DNA of 64,000 bases from CAZYFH01 sp965249175 (GTDB taxonomy: Bacteria > Acidobacteriota > Vicinamibacteria > Vicinamibacterales > UBA8438), in assembly GCA_965249175.1 (NCBI GenBank), contig OZ252227.1, forward strand, positions 5,084,001 through 5,148,000, written 5' to 3'. Made by a program: the position numbers and the translations under genes. The notes under the pieces were generated by a model. The model was given only the letters and a program-made list of their open reading frames with translations. It was not told the DNA's origin and did not search any database. Shown piece after piece: positions 9,663-18,346 of the stretch (position 1 is its first letter; every line of letters begins with the position of its first letter).

Positions 9663-10250
9663 GGCGCGGCGCCGTCTGAACAACGCCGCTTGTCGGCATG
9701 GCGTCCAGCCGCGTCCTGCCATGTCGGAAGCATGACGCCCGCGTCGGCGAGCTTCTGGTTGGAGAGCACACAGAAGTTTGGTCGACTCGCGGGGAGATCG
9801 AGCTCATCGAGCGTGATTGGACGGATCGTCGGCGAGACGCCCAGACAGCGGGCCAGCTCGGCGGCCACCTCAACCCATGTGGCGTGACCGGTCCCGACGC
9901 AGTGATAGACCCCGCGCCGCGAACGGGTGCACAGGAGGGCAGGCGTGGCCGTACCGACGTCATCGACGTAGCTGGGCGACATCGTCCGATCTGCGAACGC
10001 CCGCACCTCGCCCTCCGCCAACATGACGTCAGCCAGCCGGTCGAGGCTGCTTCCCCGCCGGCGCCCTCTCCCGTCCGGAGCGAGTGCGCCTCCACCGAGG
10101 AGACTATCGACACGCAGCACGTAGTCTGGGGCGCCTCGGCGGCGAACCACTCCCCCAGCAGCTTGGATGTCGCGTAGGCACTTCGCGGGTTGGGGGCATC
10201 GGTCTCGACGTAGGGACGCACGATTCGAGGCACCGGCGACCTAGCTATGC
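9655..10250 (-). pseudogene. partial, decayed second copy of rfbD
   Basis: This segment encodes the C-terminal two thirds of a dTDP-4-dehydrorhamnose reductase closely matching the intact rfbD at 11487-12356. Shared stretches include CLGVSPTIRPITLDELDLP, GTGHATWVEVA and NPRSxYATSKLLGEWFA. The N-terminal NAD-binding part is absent, and a frameshift near 10125 separates YATSKLLGEWFAAEAP from DYVLRVDSLLGGGALAP. It is the leftover of a local duplication, with a flippase-like gene now lying between the copy and the original. Confidence 0.85.
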
Positions 10251-10479
10251 GGTACGGACGACTGTCGCAACTCGCGTATTAAACTGCACGTCCTCCCGAC
10301 GACCACTGTCATGCGTGCGCTGCCCCAGGCGACCGGGGTAATCACCGAATTTCAGCGTGACCCGTCGTCGAAGCGCCCTCCATCGTTCGTCGGCTGGGCG
10401 GCCCGACCACCCACGGACCGCCTGCGGGCATCGGGGAACCGAAGGCGTGCCGTACGAAACATCGAGGTTCGACAAGAGG

Positions 10480-11499
10480 TCATTCCGTATCAGTTATCGC
10501 CTTCACCATGGTCGTCGGGGGACATCGCCCGCCGCCGAGACCCGACAACAGACAGAGTGCACCTAACCCCATGACTGTCCCATACTCGACCACATGCAGA
10601 ACGATCCCATACGCGAGCGCCTCATCCTGCGGGACACCGAACGGCGCCAGCGTGACGACACACAAGTACTGAAACACGCCAACCTTTCCTGGCGTTGAGG
10701 GCACGGACGTCCCAACTTGGAGTATGACCAGCAATAACATCGCCGCCGCCAATGGTGCGGCAATTCCAAGTGCCTCCAGCACGACGAAGTTCACTCCGGC
10801 AAGACAGAGCCACCCGACGAGATAACCGACCTGCAAAACCGCGAGCGTCGGACGTCGTCTCAAGATCGACAAACCGCGTAGTACCGACACGCCATGGCGA
10901 CCTAGCCGGGACCGCCATCCCGGAACCGCCCCCCGGCTTGGCGCGGAGACCCATTGAAGTAGCGGTTCTCCACAGACGGCCATCAGCGCCGCGACAAGAA
11001 GTGGGATTGCTGCGAGGACAACGACTCCGTGACGCGCGTCACGCACATACTGTGGCAACTCGAACGACCACGAGGCCACCACGAGCAGGATAAGTAACGC
11101 CACGATGTCAAAAAGCTTCTCGACGACAAGACTCGTAGCCACGGTGACCTTGGGCAACTGCGGTGTCCCCATGAGCGCCACGCGAGCAGCGTCACCGACT
11201 CGCGCCGGCATTCCCTTATTCAAACACTGACCGACAACCATGGCGCCCCACGTACGGACGAAACTGGTCGGAGCCCCCGTCGCGGCCAGCAACTCGTGCC
11301 AACACACTGCACGCAAGAGCAACGCAGCGACGACGAGACCCGCCGCGAGAGCAATGAGCATGATGTCTGCACGTGCAAGGGCCGCCGCGACGTCGCTCCA
11401 CGCCACACTACGCGCGGCGAGCCACAAGACACAGAGACCCACCGCGGCCGCAACGGCCGCGCGCCAACCCTTCCGGATCGCGAGCGTCACAGGTGGCAC
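10480..11499 (-). CDS. flippase-like membrane protein (UPF0104 / LPG-synthase transmembrane family)
   Basis: A 339-residue, strongly hydrophobic protein with about eight transmembrane segments. It begins WRAAVAAAVGLCVLWLAARS and shows NKGMPARVGDAARVALM, EKLFDIVALLILLVVAS and VPSTPGKVGVFQYLCVVTLA, typical of the lysylphosphatidylglycerol synthase TM region family (PF03706). Members act in lipid or glycolipid movement across the inner membrane. The GTG start at 11499 overlaps the end of rfbD by 13 bases, which suggests translational coupling. A role in surface glycolipid export is inference from context. Confidence 0.75.
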   Translation of the reverse strand: MPPVTLAIRKGWRAAVAAAVGLCVLWLAARSVAWSDVAAALARADIMLIALAAGLVVAALLLRAVCWHELLAATGAPTSFVRTWGAMVVGQCLNKGMPARVGDAARVALMGTPQLPKVTVATSLVVEKLFDIVALLILLVVASWSFELPQYVRDARHGVVVLAAIPLLVAALMAVCGEPLLQWVSAPSRGAVPGWRSRLGRHGVSVLRGLSILRRRPTLAVLQVGYLVGWLCLAGVNFVVLEALGIAAPLAAAMLLLVILQVGTSVPSTPGKVGVFQYLCVVTLAPFGVPQDEALAYGIVLHVVEYGTVMGLGALCLLSGLGGGRCPPTTMVKAITDTE

Positions 11500-12356
11500 C
11501 GTTTGTCCGCGTACCGTCCAACCGCCTCCTGCCAGGTCGGCATTGCGACTCCGACGTCGGCAAGCTTCTGGTTGGAGAGCGCACAGTACTTTGGTCGGCT
11601 CGCAGGGAGATCGAGCTCATCGAGCGTGATTGGACGGATCGTCGGCGAGACGCCCAGACAGCGGGCCAGCTCGGAGGCCACCTCAACCCATGTGGCGTGA
11701 CCTGTGCCGGCGCAGTGGTAGACACCGTCTGACGGCGCGGTCCGGAGCAACACGCGCGTCGCGTGCGCGACGTCGTCGACATAGCTCGGCGAGACGGTGC
11801 GGTCGGTGAACGCGTGGACCGGACGCCCGGCGAGCAGCGTGTCTGCCATCCGGTCCAGGCTGCTGCCGCGCGCGCGATCCGACGGCGCGGGTTCGAGGGC
11901 GCCGCCGCCAAAGAGGCTCTCGACACGGAGCACGTAGTGCGGCACGGCGCGCGCGAACCACTCGCCGAGCAGCTTCGACGTGGCATACACGCTTCGCGGG
12001 TTCGGTTGGTCGTCCTCGGTGTATGGCCGGTCGGCGGTGCCGTCGAAAACGAAATCGCTGCTGTAATGCACGAACCGCGCGCCGACGTCGCGCGAGGCGT
12101 GCGCGAGCGCCCGCACGCCGAAGGCGTTCACGGACAACGCGAGCTCGACCTGGTCTTCGGCGCCGTCCACGTCGTTGTAAGCAGCGCAGTTGATCACCAC
12201 GTCCGGACGCGCGTCGGCCACGACCGCCCGCACCTGGTCGGGTCGGGTGAGGTCGAGGTCCGCGCGCGTGGCGAGCCTCACGTCGTCCTCCGCGGCAAAC
12301 AGGCGGCCGAGGGTCGTCCCGAGCTGTCCGTCGGCACCAGACACCAGCACTCTCAT
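11487..12356 (-). CDS. rfbD: dTDP-4-dehydrorhamnose reductase
   Basis: Catalyses the last step of dTDP-L-rhamnose synthesis, reducing dTDP-6-deoxy-L-lyxo-4-hexulose with NAD(P)H. The 289-residue protein starts MRVLVSGADGQLGTTLGRLF (cofactor motif), then has PDVVINCAAYNDVDGAED, the catalytic region FVHYSSDFVFDG, and the Tyr-Lys pair in YATSKLLGEWFA. Its ATG overlaps the stop of smpB by 4 bases (ATGA). It is the parent of the partial copy at 9655-10250. rfbA, rfbB and rfbC are not in the window. Confidence 0.9.
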   Translation of the reverse strand: MRVLVSGADGQLGTTLGRLFAAEDDVRLATRADLDLTRPDQVRAVVADARPDVVINCAAYNDVDGAEDQVELALSVNAFGVRALAHASRDVGARFVHYSSDFVFDGTADRPYTEDDQPNPRSVYATSKLLGEWFARAVPHYVLRVESLFGGGALEPAPSDRARGSSLDRMADTLLAGRPVHAFTDRTVSPSYVDDVAHATRVLLRTAPSDGVYHCAGTGHATWVEVASELARCLGVSPTIRPITLDELDLPASRPKYCALSNQKLADVGVAMPTWQEAVGRYADKRCHL

Positions 12357-12823
12357 CGGGAGCGCTCCTTCACCATGGCTCGCGTCTCGCGGTCGATCTC
12401 GCGTCGCCGAATCGTCTCGCGCTTATCGTAGGTCTTCTTCCCTTTGGCCAGGCTGATGGCCACCTTCACGCGGCCGCGCTTGAAGTAGATCCGGACGGGC
12501 ACCAGCGTGAACCCCCGCTCGAGCGTCTTGCCAACGAGCTTGCGGATCTCCCGCTTGTTCAACAAGAGCTTGCGCCGGCGCAGCGGCTCGTGTTCGGTGT
12601 AGCCGCGGTGGCTATAAGGGCTGATATGGAGGTTGTAGAGGAAAATCTCGCCGTCCTCGACGCGCCCGTAGCTGTCCCTGATGTTGACGCGTCCTTCCCG
12701 GATCGCCTTGACCTCCGTGCCCAGCAGCACGACGCCGGCCTCGTAGGTGTCGTACAGGTGGTACTCGTGCCGCGCCTTGCGGTTGTCCGCAATGAGGCGC
12801 TCAGGGGTCGGCTCGTCCGGCAT
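12353..12823 (-). CDS. smpB: SsrA-binding protein SmpB
   Basis: SmpB binds tmRNA and delivers it to stalled ribosomes for trans-translation. The 156-residue length is normal. Diagnostic stretches are DNRKARHEYHLYDTYEAGV, LLGTEVKAIREGRVNIRDSY and LHISPYSHRGYTEHEPLRRR, with the basic C-terminal tail (AKGKKTYDKRETIRRREIDR) that reaches the decoding centre. It lies 39 bp behind pdxA and is translationally coupled to rfbD. No tmRNA gene is visible in the window. Confidence 0.97.
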   Translation of the reverse strand: MPDEPTPERLIADNRKARHEYHLYDTYEAGVVLLGTEVKAIREGRVNIRDSYGRVEDGEIFLYNLHISPYSHRGYTEHEPLRRRKLLLNKREIRKLVGKTLERGFTLVPVRIYFKRGRVKVAISLAKGKKTYDKRETIRRREIDRETRAMVKERSR

Positions 12824-12862
12824 GGCCCGTGTCCCGTCCTCCGGCGGGCATCCGCGCGGCGG

Positions 12863-13771
12863 TTAGCGGCCCGTGGTCAGCGTCCCGCTCTTGCCACCGG
12901 CTGCGAGTCTCGCCGCCAGTCGTACCGCCGCGATCATACTGGACGGGTTGGCGACGCCCTGCCCCGCGATGTCATAGGCCGTGCCGTGGTCAACCGACGT
13001 GCGCACGATCGGCAGCCCGAGCGTCACGTTGACCGCCTCACCGAACGCGAGGAGCTTGACCGGAATCAACCCCTGGTCGTGATAGCAGGCGATCACCGCG
13101 TCGAAGGCGCCGTCGAGTGCTCGGACGAACACGGTGTCGCCGGGCAGCGGCCCGCTCACGTCGATACCCCGGGACCGACACGCCTCGACCGCCGGCCTGA
13201 TCACTCGGGTCTCGTCGTCTCCGATGAGCCCGTCTTCACCGGCGTGCGGGTTCACACCGGCCATGGCCAGTCGCGGCGTGGGGTAGCCGAAGCGCGGCAG
13301 CTCGCGATGGGCGAGATCGATGACCCCCTCGAGCACGGCGCGCGTGAGATGCGGGCCCACCTCGACCAGCGGCACATGGACGGTGGCGAGCACGACGCGC
13401 AGGCGGTCGGAGTGGAACATCATCGCGACGCGCTCGGCGCCGGTCAACTCGGCCAGCAGCTCCGTGTGCCCCCGCCATGGGAACCCGGCCAGCGCCCACC
13501 CGGTCTTGTTGATGGGCGCGGTGACAACGGCGTCGATCCGCCCGGCGACGGCGTCGGCGGTCGCCGCCCGGACCGCTTCGTAGGCGGCACGACCGGCCGC
13601 GGCCGACACCGTACCCGCCGGAAACGACGCCCGTTCGGCCTCGGTCTGCGGTCCGTACAGCACCGGCGTGCAGATACGGCGCACGTGCGGATCGCGCGAC
13701 GCCTTGATCGCGACTTCCGGTCCGATGCCGGCGGGGTCACCGACGGTGAGCCCGACCCGCGGGAGAGGCAT
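12863..13771 (-). CDS. pdxA: 4-hydroxythreonine-4-phosphate dehydrogenase
   Basis: An NAD-dependent dehydrogenase and decarboxylase of the DXP-dependent pyridoxal 5'-phosphate pathway. The start VGLTVGDPAGIGPEVAIKA is the family hallmark. APINKTGWALAGFPWRGHTE, AMAGVNPHAGEDGLIGDDE, YHDQGLIPVKLLAFGEAVNV and RTSVDHGTAYDIAGQGVA contribute the metal-binding histidines and aspartates and the substrate pocket. At 302 residues it is slightly short compared with the E. coli enzyme (329). It sits between ricT and smpB in one minus-strand operon with gaps of 21 and 39 bp. Confidence 0.96.
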   Translation of the reverse strand: MPLPRVGLTVGDPAGIGPEVAIKASRDPHVRRICTPVLYGPQTEAERASFPAGTVSAAAGRAAYEAVRAATADAVAGRIDAVVTAPINKTGWALAGFPWRGHTELLAELTGAERVAMMFHSDRLRVVLATVHVPLVEVGPHLTRAVLEGVIDLAHRELPRFGYPTPRLAMAGVNPHAGEDGLIGDDETRVIRPAVEACRSRGIDVSGPLPGDTVFVRALDGAFDAVIACYHDQGLIPVKLLAFGEAVNVTLGLPIVRTSVDHGTAYDIAGQGVANPSSMIAAVRLAARLAAGGKSGTLTTGR

Positions 13772-13792
13772 GAGTCAGAATCCGGGTGGGTG

Positions 13793-14629
13793 TCAGACCG
13801 GCTCGCGCCCGGGGTCGTGGCCCGCCTCGGTGTGGTTACCCGCGCCGCAACCGTCACAGCTCCCGCTGCTACACCCGCCGCCGCTCCCGCATCCGCCCTC
13901 GGTGCGACTACAGGATCCTTCGTTCGCGCAGCCGGCGAACTGCTCGCCGGCGGCGTTCGGGAGCTCGTATCGAAGACAGCACTTGAGGCGACCGCAGAGG
14001 CCCGTCAAGCGGGACGGGTTGAGGCTGAGATGCTGGCGCTTCGCCATCTTGATCGAGATCGGCTGGAACCCTTGCAACCAGGTGGTGCAGCAGAGCGGGC
14101 GCCCGCACGTGCCGTACCCACCGAGCAACTTGGCTTCATCACGCGCCCCGATCTGGCGCATCTCGATGCGACATCGAAACTCTGACGCGAGCTCGCGGAC
14201 GAGCTCGCGGAAGTCGACGCGACCCTCGGCCGTGAAATGGAAGACCAGCCGTGGACTGTCGAACAACTGCTCCGTCCGGACGAGCTTCATCGGCAAGCCG
14301 CGCTCCCGGATTTTCATGCCGGCGACGCGCTGCGCCTCTCGCTCGCGATGCTGATGCTTGAGCTTGGTCGTAATGTCCTGCTGGCTGGCGCGACGCACCA
14401 CGCGATCCGTCGACGCGGCCGGCGGCGCTGTCCGTGTCGCCAACTGCCCCACCGCGCGGGTCACAGTGGCGTAGGCGCGGCGCTCGCCGCGCTGGACGAC
14501 GACGGCATCCCCCGGCGCGAGCGGCGGCTCGAACTCGACGTCGGTCAGCAGGAAGCGGCGAGCCCGGCCAACCGGATCGAACTTGACGCTGACACAACGA
14601 CGTGAGGACTCCGCTTCCGTTTCCATCAA
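13793..14629 (-). CDS. ricT: PSP1-domain protein RicT (YaaT-like), iron-sulfur type, Cys-rich tail
   Basis: The 278-residue protein contains the PSP1 domain found in RicT/YaaT, with the paired cysteine motifs GTCGRPLCC and GLCGRLKCCLRYEL that bind an Fe-S cluster in the Ric complex of Bacillus. In Bacillus this complex affects RNase Y and mRNA processing. Immediate coupling to holB (3-bp gap) is the conserved holB-yaaT arrangement and strongly supports the call. Unusual here is a C-terminal extension very rich in Gly and Cys (CSRTEGGCGSGGGCSSGSCD), not needed for the PSP1 fold. Two adjacent ATGs (14629, 14626) are possible starts. Confidence 0.9.
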   Translation of the reverse strand: MMETEAESSRRCVSVKFDPVGRARRFLLTDVEFEPPLAPGDAVVVQRGERRAYATVTRAVGQLATRTAPPAASTDRVVRRASQQDITTKLKHQHREREAQRVAGMKIRERGLPMKLVRTEQLFDSPRLVFHFTAEGRVDFRELVRELASEFRCRIEMRQIGARDEAKLLGGYGTCGRPLCCTTWLQGFQPISIKMAKRQHLSLNPSRLTGLCGRLKCCLRYELPNAAGEQFAGCANEGSCSRTEGGCGSGGGCSSGSCDGCGAGNHTEAGHDPGREPV

Positions 14630-14632
14630 CGC

Positions 14633-15697
14633 CTACAGTCGGCAGGCCAGCCAGTCGGCCACCACCTTGGTGCTCGCGTTTTGAGCGACCGCCGCCGTCG
14701 CTTCGTCGACCGCCGCGAACGCGCGCAGTCCGCGGCCGCGTCCATACGACGCCGCCAGACGCGTCAACCCGTCGCGCAGATCGGCGTTTGCGAGCGGCGC
14801 GTCAGCGCCGGCCGCCAGCACCTCCATGTCGCGCAGCAGGGATGCGAGCGCGTGCAGTCGGCGCCGCAGCTCGTCGCGCTCGACCGCCGGGGTACGGCGG
14901 GCGCGCGCGCCGGCGACGAGCGCCTTTGCGCCCCCGAGGCGCGCGCGAGGATCGGGCGCCGTCGAGACGTCGTCCAGCAGCCGCACCGCCGAATCGCGGG
15001 CGGTGGCAAGCTCGCCGGACGCGACACTGAGCGCGCGGCCGACGCTGCCACCGGCTGAGGCCGCGGCCGCCCGCGCGACCCCCTCGTCACACCCCTGGAA
15101 GGTGAGCAGCCCGACGATCGCATCGACATCGAGCTGGCCGAAGCGAAGCTGCGGACAGCGTGACCGCACGGTGTCGAGCAGCATATCCGGGCGCGCGCTG
15201 ACCAGCAGAAACTGCGAAGAGTCCGGCGGCTCCTCGAGGGTTTTGAGCAGCGCGTGTTGCGCCGATGACCCGAGCTGATCGGCGTGATCGACGATCATCA
15301 CGCGGCGCCGTCCCTCAAAGGGGCGATAGCCCGCCTGGTCGACCAGGGTCCGAACTTGATCGATCGTGATCGTGCCGTTCTCCCCCGGCTCGACCACGAC
15401 AACGTCGGCGAACGTGCCACGATCGATGCGGCGGCACGTCCCGCACCGACCGCATGCGTCGATCGCGAATCCGCCGTCGGCTCCACCAGGAGGGGCCGGA
15501 GATGATGGCGACCGCCGCGACGTGCCGCGCGTGGGGGCCGCGCAGTTCATCGCCTGCGCCACTGCCACCGCCACTCGTCGCTTCCCGACGCCATCGACGC
15601 CAGTCAGGAGCAGACTGGGCGGCAGCGAGTCCTCCGCAATGGCCCGGGCCAGGAGCGTCAGCACCGCGCGGTGACCAACGATGTCGCGAAAAGGCAT
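14633..15697 (-). CDS. holB: DNA polymerase III subunit delta'
   Basis: A clamp-loader ATPase-fold subunit of 354 residues. It starts MPFRDIVGHRAVLTLLARAI, has the Walker-A region LLLTGVDGVGKRR, a zinc module with CGRCGTC, the DEAD-box-like site VMIVDHADQLG in place of a full Walker B, and the sensor region HALLKTLEEPPDSSQFLLVS. It is intact and heads the operon holB-ricT-pdxA-smpB-rfbD. Its first roughly 210 bp plus its upstream region are duplicated at 20740-21020. Confidence 0.93.
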   Translation of the reverse strand: MPFRDIVGHRAVLTLLARAIAEDSLPPSLLLTGVDGVGKRRVAVAVAQAMNCAAPTRGTSRRSPSSPAPPGGADGGFAIDACGRCGTCRRIDRGTFADVVVVEPGENGTITIDQVRTLVDQAGYRPFEGRRRVMIVDHADQLGSSAQHALLKTLEEPPDSSQFLLVSARPDMLLDTVRSRCPQLRFGQLDVDAIVGLLTFQGCDEGVARAAAASAGGSVGRALSVASGELATARDSAVRLLDDVSTAPDPRARLGGAKALVAGARARRTPAVERDELRRRLHALASLLRDMEVLAAGADAPLANADLRDGLTRLAASYGRGRGLRAFAAVDEATAAVAQNASTKVVADWLACRL

Positions 15698-15744
15698 GAC
15701 CCGATCGGCATCGTAGCACAGGCGCTTGACGTAGAATCACGCGC

Positions 15745-16512
15745 ATGGACGCGCTGTTGCGAGAGACCTATGAGGCGGGAGCAACAGTACTTCTGGTTCC
15801 GCGGACTCCGCGGGTTCGCGCGTCCGCTGTTGGCGGCCGCCACGTCTGGCGGGACGCGTCGGCTTCTGGATGCCGGCTGCGGGACCGGCGCCAACCTCAC
15901 ACTGCTCTCCGATTTCGGCAACGCCTACGGGTTCGACCTCACGTTGTCCGGGCTGACACGGGGAGCCGCGCGCGGCACGCGACGGCTCACCTGCGCCACG
16001 GTGCGGTCCGTGCCGTTCGCCGACGCGACGTTCGATGTCGTGACGTCGTTTGACGTCCTCTATTGCTTGGACGACGTGGACGAGGGCGCTGCCGTCTCCG
16101 AGATGTTCCGCCTGCTGCGACCCGGCGGCGCGGCCATCATCAACGTGCCGGCGTTCGCCGCGCTGCGGGGCGAGCATTCGGTATTCGACGGAGAGTCAGA
16201 CGCTACACGCGCCCGCGCCTGCGCGCAAGACTCGAGCCGGAGGGGTTCACAGTGGAGCGGATCACCTGCACCAACGCCACCCTCTTTCTCCCGCTCCTCG
16301 TCCTGCGCACCTGGCAGCGACTCCGGGGGCTCCGGCCGCCTGCGACCGCACGCAGCGACCTTGCGCAACCGCCGTGGTTGGTCAACGCCGTGCTGTCCGC
16401 CGTCCTGACCGCCGAAGCGCGCGTGGTCCGGTGGGTGGATCTGCCGTTGGGAAGCTCGATACTCTGCCTGGCTAGAAAGCCGCGGCCGGCCGGTCTGGCC
16501 GAAGCCGCATGA
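15745..16512 (+). pseudogene. class I SAM methyltransferase, two frameshifts
   Basis: Starting at ATG 15745 (MDALLRETYEA), the coding potential jumps frame near 15778 (one extra G) to EQQYFWFRGLRGFARPLLAA, LLDAGCGTGANLTLLSDFG (SAM motif I), VPFADATFDVVTSFDVLYCL and LRPGGAAIINVPAFAALRGE. It jumps again near 16190 to RRYTRPRLRARLEPEGFTVE and a tail ending in LARKPRPAGLAEAA. It is divergent from holB. The stop overlaps the next glycosyltransferase start by 4 bases (ATGA), so it was the first gene of the plus-strand sugar operon. Confidence 0.85.
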
Positions 16513-17333
16513 GCCTGCCGCCCGCCCCCACACACGCGCCCGGCTTGAGCGTGTTCTTCCCCGCGTACAACGACGGCGGCACGATCGCCAGCATGGTCGT
16601 CGGCGCCGACCTCGCCGCGCGTCGGCTCACCGACGACTACGAGATCATCGTCGTCAACGACGGCAGCACGGTTGCGACCGCCGAGGTGCTCGACGACCTC
16701 GCGCGCGTCTATCCTCGCCTGCGCGTCGTCACGCATGAGGTGAACGGCGGTTATGGAGCGGCGCTCCGGACCGGATTCGCGAGCGCGACCAGACCCCTCG
16801 TCTTCTACACCGACGGCGACGCGCAATACGACCCCCGCGAGATGGCCATCCTCTGGCACCGGCTCGAGGACGATATCGACGTCGTGAACGGCTACAAAAT
16901 CAGCCGGTCCGACCCGTTGCACCGGATCGTGATCGGGCGCGTCTATCACCACGCGGTCAAGACCCTGTTCGGCCTGAGACTGCGCGACGTCGATTGCGAC
17001 TTTCGGCTGTTGCGCCGCGCGGTGTTCGACCGCGTGGTGCTGGAAAGGAGCAGCGGTGTCATTTGCCTGGAGATGATGATGACGAAGATCCAGGACGCGG
17101 GATGTCGAATCGTCGAGGTCCCGGTCCATCACCACCACCGCGCCTACGGCACATCGCAGTTCTTCAACCTCCGGCGCATCGCGCGGACAGCCATGGACGT
17201 CCTCCGGCTGTGGGTCGCGCTGGTCGTTCGCGGGGAGCATCGCCGCGCGCGCCAATTCCCGGCGACGCCATCGACGACCGGCGGAGGAGACGCGCCGTCC
17301 GCTCGCCTCGCACCCGATGAGGAGCGCCGATGA
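16509..17333 (+). CDS. GT2-family glycosyltransferase (DPM1/DolP-mannosyltransferase-like)
   Basis: A 274-residue inverting glycosyltransferase with a GT-A fold. LSVFFPAYNDGGTIASMVVG gives the nucleotide-binding start, EIIVVNDGSTVATAEVLDDL the first Asp region, and LVFYTDGDAQYDPREMAILW the DxD-like metal site. GYKISRSDPLHRIVIGRVYH and RIVEVPVHHHHRAYGTSQFF are typical of polyprenyl-phosphate-sugar synthases. No C-terminal membrane domain is present, so it probably works at the cytoplasmic face. It overlaps both neighbours by 4 bases. Confidence 0.85.
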   Translation: MSLPPAPTHAPGLSVFFPAYNDGGTIASMVVGADLAARRLTDDYEIIVVNDGSTVATAEVLDDLARVYPRLRVVTHEVNGGYGAALRTGFASATRPLVFYTDGDAQYDPREMAILWHRLEDDIDVVNGYKISRSDPLHRIVIGRVYHHAVKTLFGLRLRDVDCDFRLLRRAVFDRVVLERSSGVICLEMMMTKIQDAGCRIVEVPVHHHHRAYGTSQFFNLRRIARTAMDVLRLWVALVVRGEHRRARQFPATPSTTGGGDAPSARLAPDEERR

Positions 17334-18346
17334 GCGGAGGCTACGGGCGCTTCTATCAGGGGCGGCGCATTCTGATCACGGGCGGCCTCGGCTTCATCGG
17401 CAGCAACCTCGCGCACCGGCTCGTGGCGCTCGACGCGGATGTGCTGCTGGTCGATTCACTCATTCCGGATTACGGCGGCATCCTCTTCAACATCGGGGAC
17501 ATCGCAGATCAGGTGACGGTCAACATTGCGGACGTGCGTGACGAGAGCTCGATGAACCAGCTGGTCCGCGACCGCGACGTGATCTTCAACCTCGCCGGTC
17601 AGGTCTCGCATCTCGACAGCATGCGCGACCCCTATACCGATCTCGAGATCAACTGCCGGATCCAGCTCTCCATCCTCGAGGCGTGTCGCAAACACAACCC
17701 GGCGGTGAAGATCGTGTTCGCCGGCACCTGACAGGTCTACGGTCATCCGGAATCGCTCCCGGTCACGGAGGCGCACCTCGTCCGGCCCGTCGACGTCAAC
17801 GGCATCAACAAGGTCGCGGGCGAGTACTACCACCTGCTCTACAACAACGTGTTCGGCGTCCGCGCCTGCTCGCTGCGACTGACCAACATCTACAGCCCGC
17901 GCCAGCTCGTCAAACACAGTCGGCAGGGGTTCATCGGCTGGTTCATCCGCCTGGTGGTCGAGGACGGCCTCATCGAGATCTTTGGTGACGGGTCGCAGCT
18001 GCGAGATTTCGTCTATGTGGACGACGCCACGGAGGCGTTTCTCGAAGCCGGAGCGTGCGACGCGTGCAACGGCGAGGTCTACAACGTCGGCGGCGCGGAA
18101 CCAATGAGCCTACGCGATCTCGTGACGGTCCTCATCGATGTCGCCGGAACGGGCCGCGTGACGTACGTCCCCTGGCCGGCTGACAAGAAATCGATCGATG
18201 TCGGCAGCGTGTACATCGACTCGAGCAAGCTCTCGGCGGCAGTGTCGTGGCGCTCCACGATCACCATCCGCGACGGCCTGGCGCAAACGGTCGGCTACTA
18301 CCGTCAGCATCTCGCCCACTATCTGGACACCCTCGCCGGGACATGA
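17330..18346 (+). pseudogene. NAD-dependent sugar epimerase/dehydratase with one in-frame TGA
   Basis: An extended SDR protein of 338 codons interrupted by a single TGA at 17729-17731. Before it come ILITGGLGFIGSNLAHRLVA (NAD motif) and VIFNLAGQVSHLDSMRDPYT; after it, in the same frame, QVYGHPESLPVTEAHLVRP, LRLTNIYSPRQLVKHSRQGF and DFVYVDDATEAFLEA. The TGA is where the family usually has Arg or Thr before QVYG, so a CGA to TGA transition is likely. The rest of the frame is undamaged, which suggests a recent mutation or a base error. It is coupled to the aminotransferase that follows. Confidence 0.9.

Noticed and set aside
10251..10479. Small minus-strand frame between the rfbD remnant and the flippase-like gene
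   Set aside because: No domain, no ribosome-binding site and Arg-rich composition; nothing supports a gene.
12590..14185. Plus-strand open frame of 531 codons
   Set aside because: Antisense of smpB, pdxA and ricT, all well supported.
17729..17731. TGA as a recoded codon (selenocysteine or altered code)
   Set aside because: No selenocysteine-type hairpin follows, the position is not catalytic, and many neighbouring genes end normally with TGA.
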